DNA of 64,000 nucleotides from Lumbricus terrestris (Eukaryota > Annelida > Clitellata > Crassiclitellata > Lumbricidae): positions 85,573,487 to 85,637,486 of the forward strand of contig OX457036.1 of NCBI GenBank assembly GCA_949752735.1, in the 5' to 3' direction. Positions 54,086-64,000 of this stretch are shown here, one piece after another. Below the pieces are notes generated by a model that was not told the DNA's origin, did no database searches, and worked only from the letters and a program-made list of their open reading frames with translations. The position numbers and the translations under genes were made by a program. Position 1 is the first letter of the stretch. Each line of letters starts with the position of its first letter.

Positions 54086-54231
54086 AAATCAGAAATAGTT
54101 GAACTGAAACAACTCCATTATCTTTCTTGGCCTGATCACGGGGTTCCTAGTGACATCAAAGGTTTTCTTACGTTCCGTCGCATGGCACGTCAACGAATGA
54201 AGCCGGATATGTATACTGTGGTACACTGCAG
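54086..54231 (+). CDS. RPTP exon: PTP D1, WPD loop and catalytic cysteine
   Basis: Contains LSWPDHGVPSD, with the general-acid aspartate in the WPD loop, and ends VVHC plus two bases of the next serine. The cysteine codon is the nucleophile of the signature motif. Acceptor CATGTTTTAG|AA, donor CTGCAG|GTACAT (phase 2). Confidence 0.93.
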
Positions 54232-54633
54232 GTACATTATGACTGGTTTATTAAATATATTTTATACATTCATTGATGACTCATCATGATGGAATACAAA
54301 ATTCACGATTTCCATTCTGTCCTAAGACTGTATAGCTATACGCAGTCATGCATGCATTATCGCTCGATTAAATCGTTCACCTTAGCCAATTATCCTAGAC
54401 CATGTCAGTAGACCCAATCAATAATTTGAGAATCAGTTGCTTAGGAAAACACTTTGAGGCAGTAGCCCAATACATTATAGAACTAAAATGGTATAGGCCT
54501 AACAACTTGTAAGATTCTCTATAATAGGCCTTTATCAATTTGCTCCTAATAGAATTATGCACTTATAACTTTAGACACTGTTTGGATTAGAGACATTGAA
54601 GCACATCAATGATTGTGTGGTGTACCTGTATAG
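54232..54633. other. intron, nothing recognised
   Basis: 402 bp, with TAGGCCT words near 54497 and 54526. Confidence 0.5.
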
Positions 54634-54769
54634 TGCTGGTGCTGGAAGAACTGGTGCATTCATTGCCATCGATTACCTGCTTGAGCAAGAGAAGGTAGAA
54701 CACGATGTCAGAATACTCGAATGCCTTAAAAAGTTACGAGGACAGAGGTCGCAGATGATTCAAAACCTG
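54634..54769 (+). CDS. RPTP exon: PTP D1, remainder of P-loop
   Basis: Completes the signature as HCSAGAGRTG, with alanine at the position that is usually valine, then AFIAIDYLLEQ and CLKKLRGQRSQMIQNL. The arginine needed for phosphate binding is present. Acceptor TGTATAG|T (phase 2), donor AACCTG|GTAGGT. Confidence 0.93.
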
Positions 54770-55325
54770 GTAGGTGGCTGTGTTGACACAGTCGACATTT
54801 CGTAGGATGGTATCATTGCGTAAAATTTATAAAATTGATTTTGTGATTTAAAACAAAATTTAATTTATGAATAGCAAATGGGTCTTACCAACTTGGTATC
54901 TGCTTAGTTATCTAGCTTAGCCTACTAGCATTTTCTACATGAGATAAGAGTTGCTTTTCTTCTTTTTAACACGTGGCGATATTAGACATTTTGGTTAAAT
55001 AAAATTTGATGTATTGATCTATCGTCTTGTTTCCATAAGATAATGAGTTGCGAAATAAAAGTATTTTTACATTCTCGAAATATTTCATGACTACAGGAAG
55101 GATAGCCTATTTATTGCACATTACTCTAGGGATCTTAAAACGCATCTTGACAGTCTTGATGAAACTTGGTTGTATTGTAGTAGTTCTATGTCGTGTTATT
55201 TTTTAATCGGATAGCAAACTTTTGATATGTGTTTAAAGCAGCTAATTTGTCTTTCGTCCAAATAAACCATCTAATAGTTTTGCATGCTTGGTTGATATTC
55301 AGAATCCTGTCTTCTTGCTTATTAG
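54770..55325. other. intron, nothing recognised
   Basis: 556 bp, AT-rich. Confidence 0.5.
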
Positions 55326-55475
55326 ACACAGTATGTTTTCGTACACGACGCTCTCCTGTTGGCCTTCGAGATTGGAGACACCGTTATTCCAACGACACAA
55401 TTTCTGTCTAAGTACAAGCAACTTCTGACAACAGATGCAGCGTCTGGAAAATCAACTCTGGAGAAACAATTTCAG
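55326..55475 (+). CDS. RPTP exon: PTP D1, Q-loop
   Basis: The acceptor CTTATTAG|ACACAG was preferred over the AG six bases later because it restores the spacing QxxxQY of the Q-loop with the previous exon. Then YVFVHDALLLAFEIGD and a helix ending TLEKQFQ. Donor TTCAG|GTGTCA. Confidence 0.85.
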
Positions 55476-55870
55476 GTGTCATTTAAAATCACTTAAGATG
55501 GCAATGGTAGATGTATGAGCATCCTATGTCTTTACTATCGTTAAGCTCTAATAATCTTAAGATTTAAATTTGATATAAAATAATTGCTTATTGCATAACA
55601 AATACTTTTAAAGCAATTTCTTCAGTAAATCAGCATTAAGGTTTTGAAAACTAATAATTTTATGACCTAGGCCTAAACTTGTTTAAGTTCATACAGCAAA
55701 GGCTCAGACTGATGTCAGAAAGTAGCTGATGCAAATAACCTTAGTACAAAGCTAAAAACTACCGTTTGCATCATATCTGGTAAAATTATCGAGAAAAACA
55801 CGTTTCTGTGTGCTAAAATATTATATTCTGTAAACGTCATGATATTCAGATGCATTTATGTACTTTTTAG

Positions 55871-55907
55871 TTCTTAGAGCAAGTGAATATGGATCCTGAC
55901 GAAACAG
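55871..55907 (+). CDS. RPTP exon: end of PTP D1
   Basis: Short exon FLEQVNMDPDET. Acceptor ACTTTTTAG|TT, donor ACAG|GTAAGT (phase 1). The next intron contains the 7.6-kb LTR element. Confidence 0.72.
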
Positions 55908-55962
55908 GTAAGTCATTTTACTTTTAAGCATTCTATCAATGTAGGCTTTATCGACATTATCA

Positions 55963-57409
55963 TGTTACGCCCGCCCTAACCGCTAGGGGACCGGAAGCGC
56001 TTGCAAGGGATGCCCCACTTACTCGCTTACTTTCGCCCCCCTCCCCTAGTGTGGCGGCGTACTGCCGGGGCGACAGGGAACCACCTACGGGAACCTCAAG
56101 TGTGAACGACAGGGTGGAACGTCCAGATTCTCTTCTTTCATGGGTACCAGGGCCTACAGGACATGTCTCCGCGGCGGTTTGTCGACGCGCGACAGCACCC
56201 TCTTTCCGGTGCTCGTCTGAGTTCGTTATCCCCACGGCAGCTTTGGGCGAGAGGGACTCGAACTCCTGAAGAGGTGGCGGAGAGTATTTGGCTGGATATA
56301 TCTGGCGCTCTATCAATCTCTCATCACTACTGACTGTCCGCCCTCCCTCCGAATCATCCGATTCCTCTAGGGCGTCCCCCCTCAACGAGCTGGCACGAGA
56401 CATGGGATTATTCGGTTTTACAACTAATTGCAAGTCAGTCAGTGAATCACCTTCAATTCTAGTTCAATATGCAACACTTTATTTATTCTTGCACTACTAC
56501 TTAATTAATATACAATTGGCAGCAACCTGTGCAAATACAATTCTGCCTATAATACTTATCAGTTCAACACAAAGTATTCCTAACACTACACAGCATTTAT
56601 GGCTAGTTATTACACACTCTGCATTACTTGATATCTATCCTTTATGCTCCTGCATATAACTAGACTATCAGTTCAGTTCTTATTTCCTTAACTACTGCAA
56701 AAGGTCAAATCACGCTATTAATCAGTTACACGACAGCAACGAATTAACATCAACACTTTACACTAATTTACCACGACCACAGCAACAGTTATATCGCAAG
56801 GCTACTTCTAGCAACTCTTTCCATATATTCACGCTTCTTAACACAAGCGCTAATTTATCCTTCGCTCTACCTGTAATGCGCTATATAATCTATATCAACG
56901 CGTTCCGGCCATTTTAAACATTTATTCATTTACAGATTCAGCACGCTACACTTTAATTTATTTCTACTTCCCTGATTCCTAAGCGGTTTTGCTTATTTCG
57001 ACGTTCTCCTTCCACCGGAGGCGACCAGCGGTCGTTTACTTTATTATCGATTAATTTAGTTAACTTCCTTATTAATTTAGATGCCCGAAAACTTAGTTTT
57101 AATCGAATTTCTATCCAAAAAGATGGCCTAGTCTTTTTCGTCGGTTTCACCTCTTCGCGTCTCTTCGTCCTACTGACCTAGATTTGCCCAACAGCCAATC
57201 GGAAGCGACCTTTTACCGCTGTTTTAGATCACGTGCCGCTCTTGGCCAATCAGCGGCGCCCACACCTTCGCCACGTCATCTAAAAGGTCACACGTCATGC
57301 TGGCGTAATGTCTGCAGCCTCGCTCTGGTGCAGCATAGAGTTACTTAACCGTTATGGCCAACATGGATAAAAATAAGTATAATTTTGTAGCTTTTCCCAA
57401 AACGCTACA
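55963..57409 (-). repeat. 3' LTR (minus orientation)
   Basis: 1447 bp, same length as the 5' copy. CCAAT boxes and an E-box-like CACGTG lie around 57190-57260, at the U3 end for minus-strand transcription. Confidence 0.88.
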
Positions 57410-60113
57410 CTCTCCCCTCCTTAACCCGAATTTTCCATATTACTGGAAAATTCAGCAGTGGTCGCGTACTGAATCCGTTGTACAGGAGTTGCTAAGGCAG
57501 GGTCATCACTACTATACTAAAAGACATTGCTGCTTGAGAACAGTCTGAACAGTAAGCAGGCAATTCTACATCAGCAACTGTATGAAGTCTCATTTTAACT
57601 CTAAGAACCAACAGGGTTCCTAATTCACAAAAGGAGAAATCAACTAATTAGTCTCCTAGCAACGCTTGTTGTAAAAGTTCAGGCATACAAAGTACGGCAT
57701 CTTAGCACGGCTTTACTCATAACAACTTAACCCTAACAACACAGCCGCTTAAATTCTCAAGGTAACTGCAGGGCAATGTTTACGCTCATGTAACATCCTT
57801 ACTTTGCAATCTCCCTGAAACCATACGTTCGGAATCACCAGCAAAAAGAGGGGGGGGGACGTCTACTTAAATTGAAAGTCTCCAACTCACTCTCGCTCCC
57901 TACTCCACGCAGACCACAATTCAGCAAAGGCACAAGGTCAGGGTATCAGGCGATTCAGAGAAAGCATACCACTAGGCCAGCCTTTACCTCACTAGGGTTA
58001 CTAACTACGTCCATTGGTTACCCAATCCTCGTCGGAATACAGGCCATTGGTGTTTAATCACCAGTCTCTGCTTCCACGAACCCCGGGACTACTAACTACC
58101 AGACACAAAGTCTCTGAACTAAAGCAGGGTTGTAAATCCCAATAGAAATATTATCCATACTCTTACACATTATCAGGTGCTATCGGGTTATCCTCCCACC
58201 CAGGTTTCAGGTAATGCACATCAAACAGTTACAGTAAACAATGTACTACAATCCATTTCAGCAACAGCTCGAAGCCACAAACCAAGAGAATGTCCTCTAA
58301 CACATACAATCATGCTTCGGCTCCCAATCCTACAGATAGTCTTAGCGCAGTTAACATGTTATCGGCTACAACATTAACGACAACTTAGACTAACACGAAA
58401 TATAAGCAATTTGACTTAAAGCAGTTTTCATCCAAAAAGCAACTAACCTTAAGATGAATCATTTTTCTGTCATTATGCATCCAGCCCAAAGTTAACTCTC
58501 AGCAGGCACAAATCATCACATCAGTAGCTGACACATTATTACAGGCACAACACGTTACGACAAGGCTTGAACCAGCTGCATAAGGCATTACCGCTTAGTG
58601 AAGCGTACCTATGCCTACTAGGACGGATGGACTCCATGACCTACGCTGTTACCTCTACGTCACCTTTCCACACAGGAAGTTTACACAGGACCAAGTACAC
58701 ACATTTCCACCAACGGAAAGAATATCTCACCATCATTTCCACACAGGAAAAAGTTTACATCCATTTCCACCAACAGAAAGAGTACATCTCATGCATTCCC
58801 ACACAGGAAAATTCTCAAGCAACCAATAACGACGATTGGACGGATTACCGCTTATTCATTCATTCCCACACAGGAATTCTCAAGCAACCAATAACGACGA
58901 TTGGACGGATTACCGCTTATTACATCCATTCATTTCCACACAGGAAGAAGTTTACATCCATTTCCACCAACGGAAAGAGTACATCTCATGCATTCCCACA
59001 CAGGAAAATTTCTCAAGCAACCAATAACGACGATTGGACGGATTACCGCTTATTACATCTCATTCATTTCCACACAGGAAGATTCTCAAGCAACCAATAA
59101 CGACGATTGGACGGATTACAGCTCATCTAACTAACAGACCACCAGTCTCCTCTTCTATGTAACCCTTAATGCCTGCAACAATTTCAGTCTACCTACAAGT
59201 TTACCACCGATCTGTTTACTTAACTTCTTCAGGGCAATACACACCTTAGATTCCTAGTCAATTATTACTACTGTTTCCCAGTTACTGCTTAATCAGGAGC
59301 TCAATCCTTACAACAGCTTTTATATAAGAATTTAGACTATTATTCAACATGACAAATAGCTAAGTATCAACAGCAATCTTGCATATATGCAGTGTTCTTT
59401 AAGAATTCTATTATCCTATGTCAAACCATTGCCACAGCCGTACTCTCCTAGTAAGATAAAAATCATAGACATTGGCACTAATCATTATTACAGGCAAGAC
59501 ACATTACATGAAGGCTGAGCTACCTACACCAGGCCTTACCGCTTAGAGAAGCGTACCTATGCACCATGACCTCTACACCTCCATTTCCACCAACGGAAAG
59601 AGTACACTTGAGCAACCAATAGCGACGATTGGACGGATTACCGCTCTTACCAAATAACAGGTCCTTAGTCTCACCTTCGCATGCAATTCTTAATGCCTGC
59701 AACAACATCAGTCTGCCTACTAGTCTACAACTTACTCACTTACCGACTACTCAGGCCAATGCATACATCAGGATAATTCACCAAATTCTAGCAGACTGCT
59801 TTTCAATCAATGCACAAATGCAATTTGCTCCTACTCTAGCACATTTTATATTCAACTTTAATCTGCAATCAAGGTTATGCACATCAAATCTTAAACTAAC
59901 ATGCAAGCACAACATTTTGCCTTTCTTCTGTGGCAATAAAAACAACAATGCAATAAAACACAAGTAAACAATTCTAATCTACCCCCAATGATCTAACCTA
60001 GATCAAAGTTAAAAAATAAACATTTTATTCATCGAAAGGAACTAAAACCTAGGCTTCTTGCCACAATCTCTACTCGTCGCCATTACGCGACGTTACCATC
60101 ACCTTACACTACA
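57410..60113 (-). other. noncoding interior of the LTR element, with tandem repeats
   Basis: No long ORF. From about 58660 to 59110 a unit with TTCCACACAGGAA and CAATAACGACGATTGGACGG repeats several times, with one more partial unit near 59580-59640. The CTTACCGCTTAG…GAAGCGTACCTATGC segment at 58590-58615 recurs at 59535-59562. Confidence 0.75.
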
Positions 60114-62582
60114 TTACTCTTTATCCCCCCAAGGCTGCACGAAGCTTTCTTGGTGATCTCGCCAGCGATGGTGAGGAATGGTGCCTCTCGACAGAAAGTG
60201 ACGATTCTGCGGAACTCTGGTGCGTTTCCTCTCTCTGTCTCGATAGGCGGCGAGACCAGAGGAAGGATGCATGTTAGCACCACGAAGCCCGCCGAAAGTC
60301 GGTAGAGGCCACATTCCACCGCAGGTAGGGCTGGCGAAGTGGGAGGGTAGATGCACACCCCGACGAGGCGGGACTCGGGCCACCACCTTAGGCTGGTCGA
60401 TCTTCCCCCCAGGACTGGCTGGAACAGGAACTCTCTCTGGATGTAGTGTTTCTGCTTCGACTGATGCTAGCGGAACAACACAGGATTTTCCAGCGACTTT
60501 TGGATCCGGACGTTTCACTAATGTCTTTTCATCTACTTGGCGGTTCGAAGACACCAAGGCAGCGGTTGAAACGATGGCTCGACGACACTGCGCAGGGCGA
60601 CGCTTCTGGTGGACATGGAACTGACGACTTCCCACCAGAATCCAGTTAAGTCCCACATGCCACAGTACATTTTCACGAAACTGTCTCTGATGTCCATCCG
60701 AGGTGGAATTCGTTTCTGTTACAGTTTTTACACCGCTGGGCCGACACTCTTCACGATCACGGCTGTCATCATCAGCCAGGCGGTAACCGTCTAGACACAT
60801 GACAGTCTTGTAGGCATTGTCTAGAGTGTTCGACTGTTTCTCACGAATTTTCAGCGTTAAGTCTCTCAGTCTCTGTCGATCGACCGGGTCAGACCAGGTC
60901 GCTACGGCTTCGGAGTCGGACTCGTAGAGAAGTTGATCGGATGATTCGGTCAGGGCACAGGTCAGCTGAGCGAATTTCTCCCCATCCGTCCAACCATTAT
61001 TGTTCGCACAGATCTCGAATTTCTTTAGGAAAGCTTCGACCGATGTCTTTCCATTGTACCTGTCCAATTTCATATACTGTCTGGATTTCGAATCAACAGT
61101 TCTGCTCACGCGTGGTTGGGACTGCACAGTGACCGACGAGGTTGGAGTCGTACTCGGCTGAAAACGACCTTGGATCGTTGGTTGAGGTTCAGCTGTAGGC
61201 GGTTCAGCATACTGTTCGAACTGGAACTGACTGTTTTCGCTCCCGGATGTAGACACAACATGGAACTTCGCTTCCAGGTTGTTCTGGGCTGCTCGTGTGG
61301 TCACCCAGAATCGTTCATCGTAGGCGGAAGCCGGCCGACACAGAGCGGTTGTTGGTTGACAACCTGACAGGTGAGCGGGAGGGCCAGAGTTCGAGGGCAG
61401 ATAGGCGGAACTTTGTGTAACCTGTGGTTTCAACGACGAGGACAAGGTCGACATGATTGACTGAGTCGACGACACGACGGATACGGACAGTTTGCACACC
61501 GAGGCTGTGACCGGGGTGACGGTTCTCACCCAAGGATTCGACTTGACGACACCACCGATTGTGTTCGGGGTCGGAGCAGGAGGGGCTCGGACGGCGAAAG
61601 GGTGCGACGAGGGAGGCGGTGGTGGGAAGGTGGTAGCCCGAGGGTGGACTAGGGTTGGGTGCCCGGGATGTGCATCCGAAGGCGGGAGTCCCAGTTCCCT
61701 CGGCAGCGCCGAATCCCCATCCTCCATATCTGAAACTATACACTCAGAGTTAGCAAGGATCTCAACACAACCTTTATCCAAATTCGACATATTAGGATGC
61801 AACAGAACATTATGAGAGGGTCGCAGATCAGTTACCTCCGAACCTTTACTTTCATAATTATTTCCTCCAAGCTTTCTGTTAATCAACCTCGCTTGTTTAT
61901 CTCTCATGTAAAATTCAAAATCAAAACCCGCATCAATTGCTTCGGTAACCGGGTAGTCCGAAGGACGCTTGGGTCTAGCGCCATAATAAGCCATTTCTTC
62001 GCCTTCCCACCTCTCTCTCTCTCCAGGAAATTCTGTCCTTCCAAATTTTCTTGGTTCCACCTGTTCCACTTGTTCCCCTTGTTCCACTTCTACCCCACTT
62101 CTGGTACCATTTGTTACGCCCGCCCTAACCGCTAGGGGACCGGAAGCGCTTGCAAGGGATGCCCCACTTACTCGCTTACTTTCGCCCCCCTCCCCTAGTG
62201 TGGCGGCGTACTGCCGGGGCGACAGGGAACCACCTACGGGAACCTCAAGTGTGAACGACAGGGTGGAACGTCCAGATTCTCTTCTTTCATGGGTACCAGG
62301 GCCTACAGGACATGTCTCCGCGGCGGTTTGTCGACGCGCGACAGCACCCTCTTTCCGGTGCTCGTCTGAGTTCGTTATCCCCACGGCAGCTTTGGGCGAG
62401 AGGGACTCGAACTCCTGAAGAGGTGGCGGAGAGTATTTGGCTGGATATATCTGGCGCTCTATCAATCTCTCATCACTACTGACTGTCCGCCCTCCCTCCG
62501 AATCATCCGATTCCTCTAGGGCGTCCCCCCTCAACGAGCTGGCACGAGACATGGGATTATTCGGTTTTACAACTAATTGCAA
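60114..62582 (-). CDS. Gag-like ORF that starts inside the LTR
   Basis: 822 residues on the minus strand. The first roughly 157 residues are encoded by the 5' LTR itself (R/U5 side) and are rich in charged and serine residues. A short EVEQGEQVEQVEPRKF stretch follows at the LTR junction. The centre is proline/serine-rich. Residues about 505-560 (LDRYNGKTSVEAFLKKFEIC, then GWTDGEKFAQLTCAL) match the start of a retrotransposon Gag capsid domain, followed by SNTLDNAYKTV. The capsid domain looks shortened, and no CCHC knuckle was found. The last 250 residues have no recognised domain and may be out-of-frame pol remnants. Translation initiation within the LTR is possible only if transcription starts upstream of 62582. 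Confidence 0.65.
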   Translation of the reverse strand: MQLVVKPNNPMSRASSLRGDALEESDDSEGGRTVSSDERLIERQIYPAKYSPPPLQEFESLSPKAAVGITNSDEHRKEGAVARRQTAAETCPVGPGTHERRESGRSTLSFTLEVPVGGSLSPRQYAATLGEGGESKRVSGASLASASGPLAVRAGVTNGTRSGVEVEQGEQVEQVEPRKFGRTEFPGERERWEGEEMAYYGARPKRPSDYPVTEAIDAGFDFEFYMRDKQARLINRKLGGNNYESKGSEVTDLRPSHNVLLHPNMSNLDKGCVEILANSECIVSDMEDGDSALPRELGLPPSDAHPGHPTLVHPRATTFPPPPPSSHPFAVRAPPAPTPNTIGGVVKSNPWVRTVTPVTASVCKLSVSVVSSTQSIMSTLSSSLKPQVTQSSAYLPSNSGPPAHLSGCQPTTALCRPASAYDERFWVTTRAAQNNLEAKFHVVSTSGSENSQFQFEQYAEPPTAEPQPTIQGRFQPSTTPTSSVTVQSQPRVSRTVDSKSRQYMKLDRYNGKTSVEAFLKKFEICANNNGWTDGEKFAQLTCALTESSDQLLYESDSEAVATWSDPVDRQRLRDLTLKIREKQSNTLDNAYKTVMCLDGYRLADDDSRDREECRPSGVKTVTETNSTSDGHQRQFRENVLWHVGLNWILVGSRQFHVHQKRRPAQCRRAIVSTAALVSSNRQVDEKTLVKRPDPKVAGKSCVVPLASVEAETLHPERVPVPASPGGKIDQPKVVARVPPRRGVHLPSHFASPTCGGMWPLPTFGGLRGANMHPSSGLAAYRDRERKRTRVPQNRHFLSRGTIPHHRWRDHQESFVQPWGDKE

Positions 62583-63558
62583 GTCAGTCAGTGAATCACC
62601 TTCAATTCTAGTTCAATATGCAACACTTTATTTATTCTTGCACTACTACTTAATTAATATACAATTGGCAGCAACCTGTGCAAATACAATTCTGCCTATA
62701 ATACTTATCAGTTCAACACAAAGTATTCCTAACACTACACAGCATTTATGGCTAGTTATTACACACTCTGCATTACTTGATATCTATCCTTTATGCTCCT
62801 GCATATAACTAGACTATCAGTTCAGTTCTTATTTCCTTAACTACTGCAAAAGGTCAAATCACGCTATTAATCAGTTACACGACAGCAACGAATTAACATC
62901 AACACTTTACACTAATTTACCACGACCACAGCAACAGTTATATCGCAAGGCTACTTCTAGCAACTCTTTCCATATATTCACGCTTCTTAACACAAGCGCT
63001 AATTTATCCTTCGCTCTACCTGTAATGCGCTATATAATCTATATCAACGCGTTCCGGCCATTTTAAACATTTATTCATTTACAGATTCAGCACGCTACAC
63101 TTTAATTTATTTCTACTTCCCTGATTCCTAAGCGGTTTTGCTTATTTCGACGTTCTCCTTCCACCGGAGGCGACCAGCGGTCGTTTACTTTATTATCGAT
63201 TAATTTAGTTAACTTCCTTATTAATTTAGATGCCCGAAAACTTAGTTTTAATCGAATTTCTATCCAAAAAGATGGCCTAGTCTTTTTCGTCGGTTTCACC
63301 TCTTCGCGTCTCTTCGTCCTACTGACCTAGATTTGCCCAACAGCCAATCGGAAGCGACCTTTTACCGCTGTTTTAGATCACGTGCCGCTCTTGGCCAATC
63401 AGCGGCGCCCACACCTTCGCCACGTCATCTAAAAGGTCACACGTCATGCTGGCGTAATGTCTGCAGCCTCGCTCTGGTGCAGCATAGAGTTACTTAACCG
63501 TTATGGCCAACATGGATAAAAATAAGTATAATTTTGTAGCTTTTCCCAAAACGCTACA
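62112..63558 (-). repeat. 5' LTR (minus orientation)
   Basis: 1447 bp. Sequence appears identical to 55963-57409 on inspection. Confidence 0.88.
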
Positions 63559-63711
63559 ATCATATCCATCTTGTTATCTTTTGCATAACCTACATATTGC
63601 TGCAAGTTGATCAAAGAATCCGGCCTTAATCTGTTTTATTATTCATAAGGCATCATGTACTAAGTCTAATTATTTCAATAGAGTTGTTGCCATATCAAAT
63701 TATTTTCTTAG

Positions 63712-63757
63712 AAGATGTTTCTGCACCTTGTAATAAGAAATATTTCCCTGCAGCCAC
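63712..63757 (+). CDS. possible RPTP exon: start of D2
   Basis: After TATTTTCTTAG the frame continues in phase 1 as EDVSAPCNKKYFPAAT, and a GT follows at 63758. This would be the linker and first strand of the second phosphatase domain. The phase does not match the next exon, so either the donor is elsewhere or the exon is not used. Confidence 0.3.
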
Positions 63758-63864
63758 GGTTCGTCCAAAAACTCTGGAATTCACTGCTAAGATCGGTTTG
63801 GTCCTTTGGTTTTTCGGTTGTCACGTTTTCAATCTGCATTCTAAACAATGTTTCGATATTTTAG

Positions 63865-63935
63865 CAAAATATCTGGTCAGATCAAACGTTGTTGCGGAAG
63901 ACAAGAAGAATTCCATGAATCCAGTCTTCGTTCAG
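63865..63935 (+). CDS. probable RPTP exon: D2, equivalent of the YINASF exon
   Basis: Reads KYLVRSNVVAEDKKNSMNPV then FVQ, bounded by TATTTTAG and GTAAGA. The length, phase and RSNVV…FVQ pattern parallel the D1 exon at 51338-51414. NASF is replaced by NPVF, which suggests a non-catalytic D2, common in receptor PTPs. Confidence 0.55.
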
Positions 63936-64000
63936 GTAAGATTATGCAAATTTAAGATTAGTCAAAAAATTAATTTAAGATATATAGGGTGAACTAACAT

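Larger units (their letters stand above)
55963..63558 (-). mobile_element. LTR retroelement without pol, minus orientation
   Basis: Two 1447-bp LTRs (55963-57409 and 62112-63558) begin TGTTACGCC and end GCTACA on the + strand. ATCA is duplicated at 55959-55962 and 63559-63562. On the minus strand a purine tract AAGGAGGGGAGAG directly precedes the LTR at 57409, and TGGTACCAGAAGTGGGG (62093-62109) lies just after the other LTR as candidate primer site. Together with the Gag-like ORF these fix the orientation. No protease, reverse transcriptase or integrase motifs were seen. The LTRs look identical by eye, so the insertion is recent and was presumably mobilised in trans. Confidence 0.85.

Noticed and set aside
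56051..56659. Plus-strand open frames in the LTR (repeated at 62200-62808)
   Set aside because: They are opposite the Gag-like frame and U5 region, duplicated only because the LTR is duplicated. No recognisable domain.
58567..59134. Overlapping open frames with repeated HFHTGR/HFHQRKEY and a repeat-spacer look like a CRISPR array
   Set aside because: Eukaryotic LTR element interior. Units vary in length, spacers are not unique, and no cas genes are present. It is a minisatellite.
63984..64000. Start of another mariner element (TATAGGGTGAACTAAC)
   Set aside because: Too little sequence before the window ends to judge.

Overview
This is eukaryotic, animal nuclear DNA: AT-rich, intron-dominated and packed with transposons. 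The + strand carries the middle of one large split gene, a receptor-type protein tyrosine phosphatase (RPTP) with WSC and EGF ectodomain modules. Small exons with GT/AG borders and matching phases run from about 2234 to 63935, and neither end of the gene is inside the window. The WSC/EGF receptor architecture, the mix of Polinton, Gmr1-like, mariner and hAT-like elements, and the over-represented short palindrome TAGGCCTA in the introns suggest a marine invertebrate deuterostome, perhaps an echinoderm. That taxonomic guess is inference.

Layout. 1-2233: LINE remnant and a TA-flanked DNA element. 2234-3094: two exons of a first WSC domain. 3095-8473: intron with a TA element that carries a second element (8-bp target duplication), which itself carries inverted minisatellites and a TTAGGG-rich palindrome. 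8474-30935: a Polinton/Maverick with AG...CT ends, TIRs of about 1 kb and a 6-bp target duplication TGCGTG. It ends 35 bp before the next exon. 30971-47172: EGF, second WSC, further EGF exons and the transmembrane exon. 47821-55907: juxtamembrane and phosphatase D1 exons. 55963-63558: an LTR retroelement on the - strand with full-length matching LTRs and only a Gag-like ORF. 63559-64000: probable start of phosphatase D2.

The Polinton is the most interesting object. After removing four later insertions, about 9.4 kb remain: RING protein, A32-type packaging ATPase, small basic protein, a conserved uncharacterised protein, chromodomain integrase, two tandem penton-like proteins, a pVI-like protein, major capsid protein and adenain-like protease, all on + and nearly abutting. 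There is no protein-primed DNA polymerase B, and no room for one. The ATPase, uncharacterised protein, integrase, first penton-like protein and protease are broken by frameshifts or insertions. The capsid, second penton-like, pVI-like and RING genes are still open.

The largest insertion in the Polinton (12835-22314) is a nearly intact Ty3/Gypsy-type element with Copia-like gene order (protease, integrase, then reverse transcriptase and RNase H) and a SCAN-like capsid, which marks the Gmr1 clade. It is split by a DNA transposon with an 8-bp duplication (17944-20149). This gives a four-level nest: host intron, Polinton, Gmr1-like element, hAT-like element.

All calls rest on reading motifs, translations, repeats and splice-site consensus by eye. 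No database search or alignment program was run.
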